NCBI GenBank assembly: GCA_016711095.1
Contig: JADJTP010000002.1
Coordinates: 558,001-622,000 of the forward strand
DNA: 64,000 bases
Source of the DNA: Actinomycetales bacterium
GTDB taxonomy: Bacteria > Actinomycetota > Actinomycetes > Actinomycetales > Dermatophilaceae
Direction: 5' to 3'
The first letter of the stretch is position 1; each line of letters opens with the position of its first letter. The translations under genes were made by a program, and so were the position numbers. The notes under the pieces were generated by a model. That model was not told the DNA's origin and ran no database searches. It saw nothing but the letters and a program-made list of their open reading frames with translations. This document shows, piece after piece, positions 32,534-41,072 of this stretch.

Positions 32534-33525
32534 AGTCCGCCCGCGGCATACAGCGAGCCGACTTCCTCCCTGGTGAGTCGGCGGGTCTTGCCGACCTTGA
32601 GATCACCGAGGCGGATGGGGCCGACGTCGGTGCGCACCAGGCTCTCGACCGGGTGCCCGACAGCCTCCAGCAGCCGGCGGACCACGTGCTTGCGACCTTC
32701 GTGAAGCACAACCTCCACGAGCGCCTTGCCCGGTGCCGAGTCGACGAGTTTGAAGGAATCGACGGTGACCGGCCCGTCCTCGAGCTCGATCCCGGCCCGC
32801 AGCCGTTTGCCCAGGTCGCGGGGCACGGGGCCGGGCACCTGTGCGAGATAGGTCTTGAGAACCCCGTAGGTGGGGTGCTGCAGCCGGTGGGCGAGGTCGC
32901 CGTCGTTGGTCAGCAACAGCAGTCCCTCGGTGTCGACGTCGAGGCGCCCGACGTGGAACAGCCGCTCCTGACGGGCCCCGAGGAAGTCCGAGATCGAGGG
33001 GCGACCGAGCTCGTCATGCATGGTCGAGACGACGCCGAGAGGTTTGTTGAACGCGAGATAGACCCGCGACTCGTCGAGTTGGACTCTCTCACCGTCGACG
33101 TGGACGCTGTGGCGAAGCGGGTCGATGCGCACACCCAGCTCGGTGACAAGATGTCCGTCGACAGAGACCCGGCCGCTGGTGATGAGTGCCTCACAAGCCC
33201 GCCGTGAGCCGACGCCCGCCGCGGCGAGCAACTTCTGCAGTCGCACACCGTCTGGGTCGTGAACAGCCGAGGAGGCTCGCGAATCGCCCTTGGCCACAGG
33301 GCGATCGGGCAGCTTGGTCGGTTGGCTGGGTTTCGTCGACCCGGCGAACCGCGGTCCGGAGGTGCTGGCCCGGGCGCGCCCCTTGCCACCGCCACTACCG
33401 GCCCGCGAGGCCGCTCCCCCACCAGAGCGTGGGCTCGGTTTGCCGCCGGATCGTGGAGCCCCTCCCCCTTCAGAGCGTGGGCTCGGTTTGCCGCCGGATC
33501 GGCCTCGGCGCTGGTCGGCGCTCAT
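32530..33525 (-). CDS. rluB: 23S rRNA pseudouridine synthase, RluB/RsuA family
   Basis: About 331 residues: a low-complexity Gly/Ser/Arg/Lys-rich tail of 95 residues, an S4 domain (VRLQKLLAAAGVGSRRACE), and the catalytic domain with FHVGRLDVDTEGLLLLTNDGD carrying the Asp of the GRLD motif. I choose ATG 33525 because it overlaps the scpB stop by ATGA; the upstream open frame lies inside scpB. The tail contains a duplicated block encoded by a 48-base direct repeat. The basic tail probably aids RNA binding. Confidence 0.93.
   Translation of the reverse strand: MSADQRRGRSGGKPSPRSEGGGAPRSGGKPSPRSGGGAASRAGSGGGKGRARASTSGPRFAGSTKPSQPTKLPDRPVAKGDSRASSAVHDPDGVRLQKLLAAAGVGSRRACEALITSGRVSVDGHLVTELGVRIDPLRHSVHVDGERVQLDESRVYLAFNKPLGVVSTMHDELGRPSISDFLGARQERLFHVGRLDVDTEGLLLLTNDGDLAHRLQHPTYGVLKTYLAQVPGPVPRDLGKRLRAGIELEDGPVTVDSFKLVDSAPGKALVEVVLHEGRKHVVRRLLEAVGHPVESLVRTDVGPIRLGDLKVGKTRRLTREEVGSLYAAGGL
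33423..33501. repeat. 48-base-period direct repeat in rluB
   Basis: A 31-base identical segment at 33423-33453 recurs at 33471-33501, a 48-base (16-codon) period. It encodes two SGGKPSPRS blocks in the low-complexity N-terminal tail of RluB. The frame is kept, so copy-number change would lengthen or shorten the tail harmlessly. Confidence 0.9.
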
Positions 33526-34157
33526 CCACGCCCCGCTTCCGCGATCTCGTCCAGAAGCTCGACATCGGGCAGATACGGCGCCAGTGGTGGCAGGTCGTCC
33601 AGCGACTCCAGGCCCAGTCGCTGCATGAAGTAGGAGGTTGTGCCGTAGAGGATCGCCCCGCCCTCCCCCTCGCCGCGTTCCTCGATGAGCCCGCGGGAGA
33701 GCAGGGTCCGCACGACCCCGTCGACGTTGACGCCACGCACGGCCCCGACCCGAGATCGCGAGACCGGCTGCTTGTAGGCGATGACGGCGAGAGTCTCCAG
33801 GGAGGCCTGGGTCAGCCGGGCTTGTTGGCCATCGATGAGGAACTTCTCGACGATCGGGGCATAGTCCGAGCGGCTGTAGAACCGCCATCCGCCGGCGATC
33901 GGGCGCAGCGTGAAGCCGCGCTGCGCGGCGGCATACTCGGCTTCGAGGTCCCGCAGATGCCCCCGGACGTCGTCGACGGGAAGCTCCAACGCCGTGGCCA
34001 GGGCGAGCTCGCTCACCGGTTCGTCGACGACCATGAGCACCGCCTCGATGGCCGAGCGCGCCCCGCCGGGGTAGGCGCCCGCGTCGAAAGCGACCTGCCC
34101 CTCGGCGCCCTCGGGCGCCTCGCTCACCCCGCTCAGCTCGCTCGTGTGCTCACTCAT
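33522..34157 (-). CDS. scpB: Condensin-associated protein ScpB
   Basis: ScpB works with ScpA and SMC in chromosome organisation. The 211-residue product has two winged-helix halves, with motifs AIEAVLMVVDEPVSELALA, GWRFYSRSDYAPIVE and LETLAVIAYKQPVSRSRVG with RGVNVDGVVRTLL. ATG 34157 follows a short AAGGAGACGG on the coding strand and overlaps scpA by eight bases. An Arg/Pro-rich upstream frame inside scpA is rejected as the start. Confidence 0.94.
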   Translation of the reverse strand: MSEHTSELSGVSEAPEGAEGQVAFDAGAYPGGARSAIEAVLMVVDEPVSELALATALELPVDDVRGHLRDLEAEYAAAQRGFTLRPIAGGWRFYSRSDYAPIVEKFLIDGQQARLTQASLETLAVIAYKQPVSRSRVGAVRGVNVDGVVRTLLSRGLIEERGEGEGGAILYGTTSYFMQRLGLESLDDLPPLAPYLPDVELLDEIAEAGRG

Positions 34158-35148
34158 CGCCGTCTCCTTGGGGTGTCGTCGTGTCAGCCGGTATGCCGTC
34201 TCGTGGCACATCCGTGGTGGGATCGGTGCCGCCTTCGGCATCCGAGTCGTCCTGGGTTTGCGAGTCGTCCTGGGGATCGGGGTCGTCGAACTCGTCATCG
34301 ACCTCGACCACACCCGCGTCGGCTCCGGTCCAACGCACGGTGAGATCGGCCAGCGCCTCGGCCTGCTCGAAGACGACGGCCGCCTCCTTGTAGAGCTCAA
34401 GCAGGGCCAGGAAGCGGGCGACGATCACGAGCGTCGAGTCGGCGTCCGCGACGAGCGCCCGAAACGAACAGGTGCGCTCGCGCCGCAGCTGCTCGACCAT
34501 GAGCGCCGCCTGCTCGCGCACACTGACGTGCGGGGCGTGCAGGTGGTCAAGCCCCACGACCGGCACCGTCCTCGGGATCATCGCCCGGGCGGCGATCATC
34601 GCGAGTTGCTCGGTGGTGATGCCCATGATCAGCTCGGGCAGCAACCGTGCGAATCGATCTTCTAGCCTCGCCTGGCGCGGCATGATCCGCCCGGCCGTGG
34701 CCATCCGCTCGGCGAACGAGATGGCGATGTCCTTGAACGCGCGATATTGCAGCAACCGCGCGAAGAGCAGATCGCGGGCCTCGATGAGGGCCAGGTCCTC
34801 GTCGTCCTCGGGACCGCTGTGTGGCAATAACCGGGCGGCCTTCAGGTCGAGCAGGGTCGCCGCGACGAGTAGGAACTCCGACGCCTGCGAGAGATCCCAA
34901 TCCTCGCCGGTGCCGCCCGACTCGCTCGACGCGGCCCGGATCGCCCGGATGTGTGCGATGAACTCGTCGGTCACCCTGGCCAGGGCGATCTCGGTGATGT
35001 CGAGCTTGTGCTTGGAGATGAGCCCGAGCAGCAGGTCGAACGGCCCCTCGAAAACGTCGAGGTGCACCTGGAACGGCGTCGGCGCCGAGCGTCTGGTCAG
35101 GACCCCGCCGGGGGTGGCGGGGGTATCGCCCAGCAGCCGGTCGGCCAC
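34150..35148 (-). CDS. scpA: Condensin-associated protein ScpA
   Basis: ScpA is the kleisin bridging SMC heads. The 332-residue protein has the diagnostic FQVHLDVFEGPFDLLLGLI and SKHKLDITEIALARV stretch, then SEFLLVAATLLDLKAARLLP, and a C-terminal winged helix. The last 50 residues are Asp/Thr/Gln-rich and likely disordered. It follows parA with a five-base gap, so SMC and ParA functions are expressed together. Confidence 0.95.
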   Translation of the reverse strand: MADRLLGDTPATPGGVLTRRSAPTPFQVHLDVFEGPFDLLLGLISKHKLDITEIALARVTDEFIAHIRAIRAASSESGGTGEDWDLSQASEFLLVAATLLDLKAARLLPHSGPEDDEDLALIEARDLLFARLLQYRAFKDIAISFAERMATAGRIMPRQARLEDRFARLLPELIMGITTEQLAMIAARAMIPRTVPVVGLDHLHAPHVSVREQAALMVEQLRRERTCSFRALVADADSTLVIVARFLALLELYKEAAVVFEQAEALADLTVRWTGADAGVVEVDDEFDDPDPQDDSQTQDDSDAEGGTDPTTDVPRDGIPADTTTPQGDGDE

Positions 35149-35153
35149 CGCGC

Positions 35154-36107
35154 TCAGGCCGCGCCGCCGCGGGCGATGAGCTCGCGAGCCAGCTGCCGGT
35201 ATGCCGCCGCCGCAGCGTGTGCCGATGCGTAGGTGGTGATGGGCTCGGCTGCCAGCGTGGCGTCGGGGAACTTCACCGTGCGGCTGATGACCGTATGGAA
35301 GACCGTCTCGGCGAAGTGGTCGACGACCGAGCGGACGACCTCTCTGCTGTGCAGGGTGCGCCCGTCATACATCGTCGCCAGGATTCCGTCGACCTGCAGG
35401 CGCGGGTTGAGCCGATCGGTGATCTTCTCGATCGTCTCGACCAGCAGCGCGACGCCGCGCATGGCGAAGAACTCGCATTCCAGCGGAATGATGACGCCGT
35501 GGGCGGCGGTGAGCGCATTGACCGTCAGAAGGCCGAGGGAGGGCTGACAGTCGATCATGATCACGTCATAGTCGTCCAGGACGGGGCGCAACACCCGCGC
35601 GAGGATCTGCTCGCGGGCCACCTCGCCGACAAGCTGGACCTCGGCGGCCGCCAGGTCGATGTTGGCCGGCACAAGGTCGAGGTTGTCGGTGCGGGTGCGC
35701 TGGATGACTTCACGGATGTCATGACCGCGCTCGGTGATCAGGTTGTAGATCGTCACGTCGAGCTCGTTGGGTTGAACCCCAAGGCCGACCGACAGCGCGC
35801 CCTGTGGGTCGAAGTCGACGAGCAGGACCTTACGGCCGAGCTCGGCGAGGGCAGCCCCGAGGTTGATCGTCGTCGTCGTCTTACCGACGCCGCCCTTCTG
35901 GTTGCACATGGCGATGACCCGAGCCGGGCCATGGTCGGCCAGTGGCGGCGGGGGTGGGAAGGATGGCATCGGGCGCCCGGTGGGACCGATCCCGCCGACC
36001 CCGACATCTTCGGTGCCTGGCAGCGGGGTGTCGGTGGCGTCGCGGACGTCCGGGGCGTCGCCCACTGGGGGGTGCGGTCCGGCCGGAGGGTTGCCGTCGA
36101 TGCTCAC
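35154..36107 (-). CDS. parA: ParA-family ATPase
   Basis: The 317-residue protein has the deviant Walker A KGGVGKTTTTINLGAAL, FDPQGALSVGLG, and IMIDCQPSLGLLTVNAL, typical of Soj/ParA. A Pro/Gly-rich extension of about 65 residues precedes the fold. No parB lies beside it; pairing with scpA-scpB downstream is the usual arrangement for this second actinobacterial ParA. It probably functions in chromosome or complex positioning. Confidence 0.92.
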   Translation of the reverse strand: MSIDGNPPAGPHPPVGDAPDVRDATDTPLPGTEDVGVGGIGPTGRPMPSFPPPPPLADHGPARVIAMCNQKGGVGKTTTTINLGAALAELGRKVLLVDFDPQGALSVGLGVQPNELDVTIYNLITERGHDIREVIQRTRTDNLDLVPANIDLAAAEVQLVGEVAREQILARVLRPVLDDYDVIMIDCQPSLGLLTVNALTAAHGVIIPLECEFFAMRGVALLVETIEKITDRLNPRLQVDGILATMYDGRTLHSREVVRSVVDHFAETVFHTVISRTVKFPDATLAAEPITTYASAHAAAAAYRQLARELIARGGAA

Positions 36108-36197
36108 TGGCTGTGCCTCTCCAACGTTTTCCGTGCGGTCGGTCAGCCTCTCGCTGATCGCAGCGACCCTATCAGCGGCGCCGCCTTTGGACCGACC

Positions 36198-37178
36198 TCA
36201 GCGTGCTCGCGGATGCGCGACGGCATACACCTCGCGGAGTCTTGCGACGGTGACCATGGTGTAGATCTGGGTCGTCGTCACCGACGCATGCCCGAGCAAC
36301 TCCTGCACGACGCGCACATCGGCGCCGCCGTCGAGCAGATGGGTGGCGAACGAATGCCGCAACGTGTGCGGCGAGATGTGGGCACTCAACCCGGCCCGCA
36401 CGCCGGCCTCCTGCAGTTGCGCCCACGCTGTCTGGCGCGACAGCCGCGCCCCACGCTGCCCGAGGAAGAGCGCAGGGGTGCCCCGGCCCCGGCCGGCCAG
36501 GGTGGGACGGCCGCGCACCAGGTATGCCACCACCGCTTCCCTGGCGTACCGCCCCAACGGGACGAGGCGTTCCTTGGACCCCTTGCCGAACAGCCGCACG
36601 GTGCCCGACTCCAGATCGACGTCGTCGATGTCCAAGCCGATGGCCTCAGAGATGCGGGCCCCGGCCCCGTAGAGCACTTCGAGTAGGGCCCGGTCGCGCA
36701 GCGAGACGGGGGTGTCACCCAGGGAAGCAGCGGCCAGCAGTCGCTCGACGTCGTCCACCGAGATCGCCTTGGGCAGCCGCAGGGCGGTCTTGGGGGGGCG
36801 GACCCCCTCGGCGGGGTCGGTGGCCGTGCGGCCTTCAAGGGCCAAGAAGCGGTGGAAGCCGCGAACCGCGACGAGGGTGCGGGCGGCCGAGGAGGCCGAG
36901 AGCGGCATACGGTCCTCGCCCGGGTCGCGCAGGTCGGCCAGGAAGGCCGCGACGTCCGCCTCGGCGACGTTGTCCGGATCGGTGACCCCCGCCTGACCGA
37001 GGAAGGCCAGATATCGCTCCAGGTCGCGCGCATACGACGCGAGGGTGTTGGCAGAGGCACCCCGTTCGACGTCCAGATGGTCGAGCCACCCTCGCGCTGC
37101 TCGGCGCAGCGGGCTGGGGCGGCCGGTGTCGCTCGGGCCGCTCGTGGCGCTCGGACTGCCGGTGTCGCTCGTCGCCAT
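36198..37178 (-). CDS. xerD: Tyrosine recombinase XerD
   Basis: XerD resolves chromosome dimers at dif with XerC. The 326-residue protein has a SAM-like N-terminal core-binding domain (LDHLDVERGASANTLASYARDL), then the catalytic residues: Arg in YGAGARISEAIGL, Lys in GKGSKERLVPLG, HTLRHSFATHLL, LLGHASVTTTQIY with the nucleophile Tyr. A 31-residue Ser/Arg-rich extension comes first. The conserved xerD-parA-scpA-scpB order supports chromosomal XerD rather than a phage integrase. Confidence 0.93.
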   Translation of the reverse strand: MATSDTGSPSATSGPSDTGRPSPLRRAARGWLDHLDVERGASANTLASYARDLERYLAFLGQAGVTDPDNVAEADVAAFLADLRDPGEDRMPLSASSAARTLVAVRGFHRFLALEGRTATDPAEGVRPPKTALRLPKAISVDDVERLLAAASLGDTPVSLRDRALLEVLYGAGARISEAIGLDIDDVDLESGTVRLFGKGSKERLVPLGRYAREAVVAYLVRGRPTLAGRGRGTPALFLGQRGARLSRQTAWAQLQEAGVRAGLSAHISPHTLRHSFATHLLDGGADVRVVQELLGHASVTTTQIYTMVTVARLREVYAVAHPRAR

Positions 37179-37330
37179 CAGACCCCCAAACGGTGGCCAA
37201 GGTGGCTCTGGTCAGGGTCGAGCCGCTCGCCGGATCGGCGCTCGCCCGGGGTCATCCGAGGGGCGGACGTCGTGAGCGAGCTGACGAGCGTGGCCATCGG
37301 GCGTCAGACTACTTCGCGGGTTGAAGGGCG

Positions 37331-37392
37331 ACATCCTGGACCTTGTGTTTGCTCCACGACGTGTCGTGGAGCAAACACAAGGTCCAGGATGT
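37331..37392. repeat. Perfect inverted repeat, 30-bp arms with 2-base spacer
   Basis: Arms at 37331-37360 and 37363-37392 are exact reverse complements, separated by GT. The arm begins ACATCCTGGACCTTGTG and ends TGCTCCACGAC. It lies in the 285-base gap between divergent xerD and the membrane protein gene, so it is not a convergent-gene terminator, and no T-tract follows on either side. It could extrude as a cruciform, bind a dimeric protein, or be a foldback copy from an assembly fault. Confidence 0.95.
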
Positions 37393-37463
37393 GTGGTCAG
37401 GGCCGGGTCCGCAGGTGCGCGGGACAGGCCGGTCCGCACGCGCGGAAGCGACAAGGAGACGAC

Positions 37464-38084
37464 ATGAAGCTGTATGCCGACCTGCCGGGCCGGCGGGCGA
37501 CCCAAGTCGTCTCAGACCTGTTCACCGCGGGCTGGGTGATCGCCTGCACGTATGCCGGCCGGGTCGTCCACGACTCCATCGCAACGCTGCGCACTCCAGC
37601 CGCCGGGCTCAGCGATGCCGGCAGCCAATTACAGTCCGGGATGAATTCGGCCGGCGATCAGATGGCCACGGTGCCCTTGGTGGGCGAGCAGTTGCAGGGA
37701 CCGTTCCGCGAGGCCGCCCGCACCGGTGTGGCCCTGGCGCAGGCCGGCACCGACCTCGGGTCGGCGGTCGACCGACTGGCGCTGGCCCTCGGAATCGCCG
37801 CTGCGGTGATTCCGATCGTTGTGTGGGTGCTTGCCTGGCTGCCGGTGCGCTGGCGGTTCGTCCGGCGGGCGTCGGCCGCCCAACGTTTCCTCGACGGTCC
37901 CGCTGACCTCGACCTGTTCGCGCTGCGAGCGCTCGCCCGTCAGCCCATGCACCGGCTGGCACGCATCTGTGACGACCCGGCTGGCGCCTGGCGCGCCGCC
38001 GACCCTGCTGTCGTGCACGAGTTGGCGGTCCTCGAACTACGCGACTGCGGCCTGCGCCCGCCACCGGCTCCCACCATCGGCTGA
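37464..38084 (+). CDS. Small membrane protein, unknown function
   Basis: The ATG at 37464 has AAGGAG at 37453-37458. The 206-residue product has a possible N-terminal hydrophobic helix (TAGWVIACTYAGRV), a Gly/Ala/Gln-rich extracytoplasmic-looking stretch, and a strong membrane helix LALGIAAAVIPIVVWVLAW near residues 109-127, followed by a basic cytoplasmic tail (RWRFVRRASAAQRFL). I recognise no family. It ends at the base before the hisS stop on the opposite strand, so the two genes abut tail to tail. Confidence 0.8.
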   Translation: MKLYADLPGRRATQVVSDLFTAGWVIACTYAGRVVHDSIATLRTPAAGLSDAGSQLQSGMNSAGDQMATVPLVGEQLQGPFREAARTGVALAQAGTDLGSAVDRLALALGIAAAVIPIVVWVLAWLPVRWRFVRRASAAQRFLDGPADLDLFALRALARQPMHRLARICDDPAGAWRAADPAVVHELAVLELRDCGLRPPPAPTIG

Positions 38085-39452
38085 TCAGCGTGACGGATCG
38101 ACCCGGCTGATACTCGGGCGCAGGTCGGCTGTTGGCGGCCTCCAGTTGGCTGACTCGGCGGGCACCTGCTCGCCCGAACGGATGTCCTTCACCTGGTCGC
38201 CGTCCTCGCCCGGGAACCACACGAAGGGGATGCCTCGGCGCTCGGCATACCTGATCTGTTTGCCGAACTTCGCCGCCGCAGGCGCCACGTCGCAGGGGAT
38301 GCCGCGCGAGCGCAGGGCGGCGGCGATCGCCGCGGAGCGGCTGCGGTCGGCCTCCGAGACTACGGCGACGAGCACGGCAGCGGGGGTCGAACGGCTGGCC
38401 CGCACAAGCCCTTTGCCGACGAGCAACCCGAGCATCCGGGTCAGGCCGATCGAGATGCCGACTCCTGGGTACGCCTGTCGACCGTCGGAGGCGAGGGCGT
38501 CATAGCGTCCACCGGAGCAGAACGACCCCCACGACTCGAACCCGACGAGTTGGGTCTCATAGACGGTGCCGGTGTAGTAGTCGAGCCCGCGGGCGATCTT
38601 GAGATCCGCCACGAGCACACCTGGGGTGTGCACCATCGCGGCCTGGATGACGGCGGCGAGCGCGGCCAGGCCCTCCTCCAGGGTCTCATCGGCGACCCCC
38701 AGCGCCCGGACCTTCTCGATGAACCCGAGATCGGCCGAGCGGATCGAGGCCAGGGCCAGGCATTGGCTGGCCTGGTGGTCGGAGGCTCCTGCATCCAGGA
38801 GCATCGTCCGCACGGCGTCTGGGCCGACCTTGTCGAGTTTGTCGACGATCCGCAGCGTCCCCGCGATGTCGCTCAACCCGATCCCGCGGTAAAAGCCCTC
38901 GGGGATCTTGCGATTGTTGACCTGGATGACGAACTCACCGATCGGCAGCCGGTTGAACGCGTCGGCAACGACCAGGGGCATCTCGGCCTCGAAGTGCGCG
39001 GCGAGCGAACCGGTGTCGACAACGTCGATGTCGCACTGGGTGAACTCCCGATAGCGACCCTCCTGGGGGCGCTCACCCCGCCACACCCGCTGGATCTGGT
39101 AACGCTTGAACGGGAATGCCAGCCGACCGGCATTCTCCAAGACATAGCGAGCGAACGGCACGGTGAGATCGAAGTGCAGGCCAAGCTCGGCCTCTGCCGA
39201 GTCGGGGCGATCGGCCGATCCGGCGTCGTCGCGGCGCCGACCGAGGCGAGAGACGCCGTAAATCTCCTTGTCGACGTCACCACCCTTCCCGGCGAGCCGC
39301 TCGACCGGCTCGACGGCGCGCGTCTCGATCGACGCAAAACCGTGCAGCTCGAAGGTCTCGCGGATGACATCGAGGAAATGCTGCTCGACGATCCGCTCCT
39401 CAGGCAGGAACTCGAGAAAGCCGCTGATCGGGGTGACTTTGCCGACGTTCAC
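38085..39452 (-). CDS. hisS: Histidyl-tRNA synthetase
   Basis: HisS charges tRNA-His. The 455-residue class II enzyme has motif 2 (QIQRVWRGERPQEGRYREFTQ), the histidine motifs ARGLDYYTG and a motif 3 region GGRYDAL...GISIGLTRML, and a C-terminal anticodon-binding domain (VLVAVVSEADRSRSAAIAAAL). The opening SGFLEFLPEERIVEQ replaces the usual GT.D..P start and the size is slightly longer than E. coli HisS. It lies next to an MBL hydrolase, a frequent actinobacterial pairing. Confidence 0.95.
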   Translation of the reverse strand: MNVGKVTPISGFLEFLPEERIVEQHFLDVIRETFELHGFASIETRAVEPVERLAGKGGDVDKEIYGVSRLGRRRDDAGSADRPDSAEAELGLHFDLTVPFARYVLENAGRLAFPFKRYQIQRVWRGERPQEGRYREFTQCDIDVVDTGSLAAHFEAEMPLVVADAFNRLPIGEFVIQVNNRKIPEGFYRGIGLSDIAGTLRIVDKLDKVGPDAVRTMLLDAGASDHQASQCLALASIRSADLGFIEKVRALGVADETLEEGLAALAAVIQAAMVHTPGVLVADLKIARGLDYYTGTVYETQLVGFESWGSFCSGGRYDALASDGRQAYPGVGISIGLTRMLGLLVGKGLVRASRSTPAAVLVAVVSEADRSRSAAIAAALRSRGIPCDVAPAAAKFGKQIRYAERRGIPFVWFPGEDGDQVKDIRSGEQVPAESANWRPPTADLRPSISRVDPSR

Positions 39453-39459
39453 CCCGGGA

Positions 39460-40155
39460 TCATCTCAGACCGCGCAGGAAGGGGTTGCTGCGCCGCTCGC
39501 GCCCGATCGTCGTCAACGGACCATGTCCGGGCAACACCAGCCGGTCATCGGGCATGGGCAACACGCACTCGCGCAGCGACCGCGTCATCGCCCGCTCGTC
39601 ACCGCCGGGCAGGTCGCTGCGGCCGATAGATCCGGCAAAGAGCACGTCGCCCGACACGACCGTCGAGCCGACCTCGACATTGAGGTCATCGGGGGTCTCG
39701 GCGAGGGTGAACATCACCGACCCTTCGGTGTGCCCCGGCGCATGGACGACGGTGAAGTCCAGCCCCGCGATCGTCACCGTCTCACCGTCGGTGACCTCGC
39801 GCACGTCGTCGGGCTCAGTCCAGGTCGCCTTCGCGCCGAACTGCTGCTCCATCATCCAGACCATGCCGGGGTCGAGATCCGCCAGCGGGTCACGCAGCCG
39901 GTAGCGGTCCTCGCCATGCACGTATGCCGCGAGCCCGCCGCCGCGGCATACCGGGGTCACTGCGTACACGTGGTCGAGGTGACCGTGGGTGAGCAACACC
40001 GCGGCCGGGCGCAGCCGCAACTCGGTGAACACCTGACGCAGCGTCTCCTCGACACCGATGCCTGGGTCGATGACGACGCACTCCTGCCCCTCTGCTGGGG
40101 CGAGCACGAAGCAGTTCGTCTCGAACGCCTGCGCGGGGAAACCGATCATCAGCAC
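39460..40155 (-). CDS. MBL-fold metallohydrolase (glyoxalase II-like)
   Basis: The 231-residue protein has the metallo-beta-lactamase metal motif LTHGHLDHVYAV, then a second ligand in VHAPGHTEGSVMF, a bridging Asp in VSGDVLFAGSIGRSDLPGG and a final His in LPGHGPLTTIG. This is the hydroxyacylglutathione-hydrolase-like subgroup, but actinobacteria mostly lack glutathione, so another thioester is likely. It starts seven bases from hisS downstream, suggesting an operon. Confidence 0.9.
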   Translation of the reverse strand: MLMIGFPAQAFETNCFVLAPAEGQECVVIDPGIGVEETLRQVFTELRLRPAAVLLTHGHLDHVYAVTPVCRGGGLAAYVHGEDRYRLRDPLADLDPGMVWMMEQQFGAKATWTEPDDVREVTDGETVTIAGLDFTVVHAPGHTEGSVMFTLAETPDDLNVEVGSTVVSGDVLFAGSIGRSDLPGGDERAMTRSLRECVLPMPDDRLVLPGHGPLTTIGRERRSNPFLRGLR

Positions 40156-40286
40156 GTCAGGAGCCTAACGGGGCAACCGACACGCACTCGTGACCGCCTG
40201 TGGTGGGCTTGTGCACAACCCTTGCCTAGACTGGACGATCGTCGGCAGTCGTCGCGCCCATGGCGCATCAAGGGAGGTTCGGACCC

Positions 40287-41069
40287 GTGCGAGAGAAGCA
40301 ACCGATATTGGCTGTACTCGGCGTGCTTCTCGTCGTGATCGGGTTCGTCTGGGTGGCCAACATTGCCACCGCACCGGCGTCTGACCAGACGCCTCCGCCC
40401 CTGCCGACAGCGATGCCGACCGAGACGTCGACGGCGACCTCGACTGACACGGTCACGCCCACCCCAACGCCTACTCCGTCGGTCCTGGCTGGGTGCACCG
40501 AAGTGCCAGCGCCGCAGGCGGCCCCGCAGAAAATGACGACGCCCCCGGACATCGAGGCAGCGCGCGGCAAGACATTCGTGGCCACGATCACCACCAACTG
40601 CGGGCCGCTCACCATTGAGCTCGACGGCGGGAAGGCGCCCGCGACCGTGGCCTCGTTCATCCTGCTCGGCAACTCGAAGTATTGGGAACCCAGCGCCTGT
40701 CACCGGTTGACCGGCGACGAGCAGGGCGTCTGGGTCGTGCAGTGCGGCGATCCCACCGGCACCGGCGAAGGCTCCGGACCCGGGTATCACTTCGGCATCG
40801 AGAACGCTCCAGCGGACGGCAAGTACCCGCGCGGCACCGTGGCGATGGCGCGCACCTCCGATCCCAACAGCATCGGCGACCAGTTCTTCATCGTCTACAA
40901 GGACACCGCGCTGCCGGTCGATGGGGGTGGCTACACGGTCTTCGGGCAGGTCACCGCGGGCATGGAGCTCCTCGACAAGATCGCCGCTGCCGGAGTAAGC
41001 CCGGTCGACCAGATGTCGCCGATGGCGCCCCTCGCCATCCTCTCCGTCTCCGTCAAGCCGAAGGCCTGA
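40287..41069 (+). CDS. Cyclophilin-type peptidyl-prolyl isomerase, membrane-anchored or secreted
   Basis: About 260 residues. The GTG at 40287 has GGGAGG at 40272-40277 and gives a clean N-terminus (MREKQP, then the hydrophobic ILAVLGVLLVVIGFVWVAN); an ATG at 40260 is an alternative. A Pro/Thr-rich linker leads to a cyclophilin domain: ITTNCGPLTIELDGGKAP, HRLTGDEQGVWVVQCGDP, GTVAMARTSDPNSIGDQFFI and VFGQVTAGMELLDKIAA. The usual FHRV arginine region reads CHRLT. It likely acts outside the membrane in protein folding. Confidence 0.9.
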   Translation: MREKQPILAVLGVLLVVIGFVWVANIATAPASDQTPPPLPTAMPTETSTATSTDTVTPTPTPTPSVLAGCTEVPAPQAAPQKMTTPPDIEAARGKTFVATITTNCGPLTIELDGGKAPATVASFILLGNSKYWEPSACHRLTGDEQGVWVVQCGDPTGTGEGSGPGYHFGIENAPADGKYPRGTVAMARTSDPNSIGDQFFIVYKDTALPVDGGGYTVFGQVTAGMELLDKIAAAGVSPVDQMSPMAPLAILSVSVKPKA

Positions 41070-41072
41070 GCG

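Noticed and set aside
33526..33888. Longer start for rluB
   Set aside because: The extra residues lie inside scpB in another frame and look random; the ATGA overlap at 33522-33525 sets the start.
35154..36107. Plasmid-type partition locus
   Set aside because: No parB or centromere repeats nearby, and the xerD-parA-scpA-scpB order is a chromosomal arrangement.
37331..37392. Rho-independent terminator
   Set aside because: The genes on both sides diverge, there is no T-tract, and the arms are far longer than a terminator needs.
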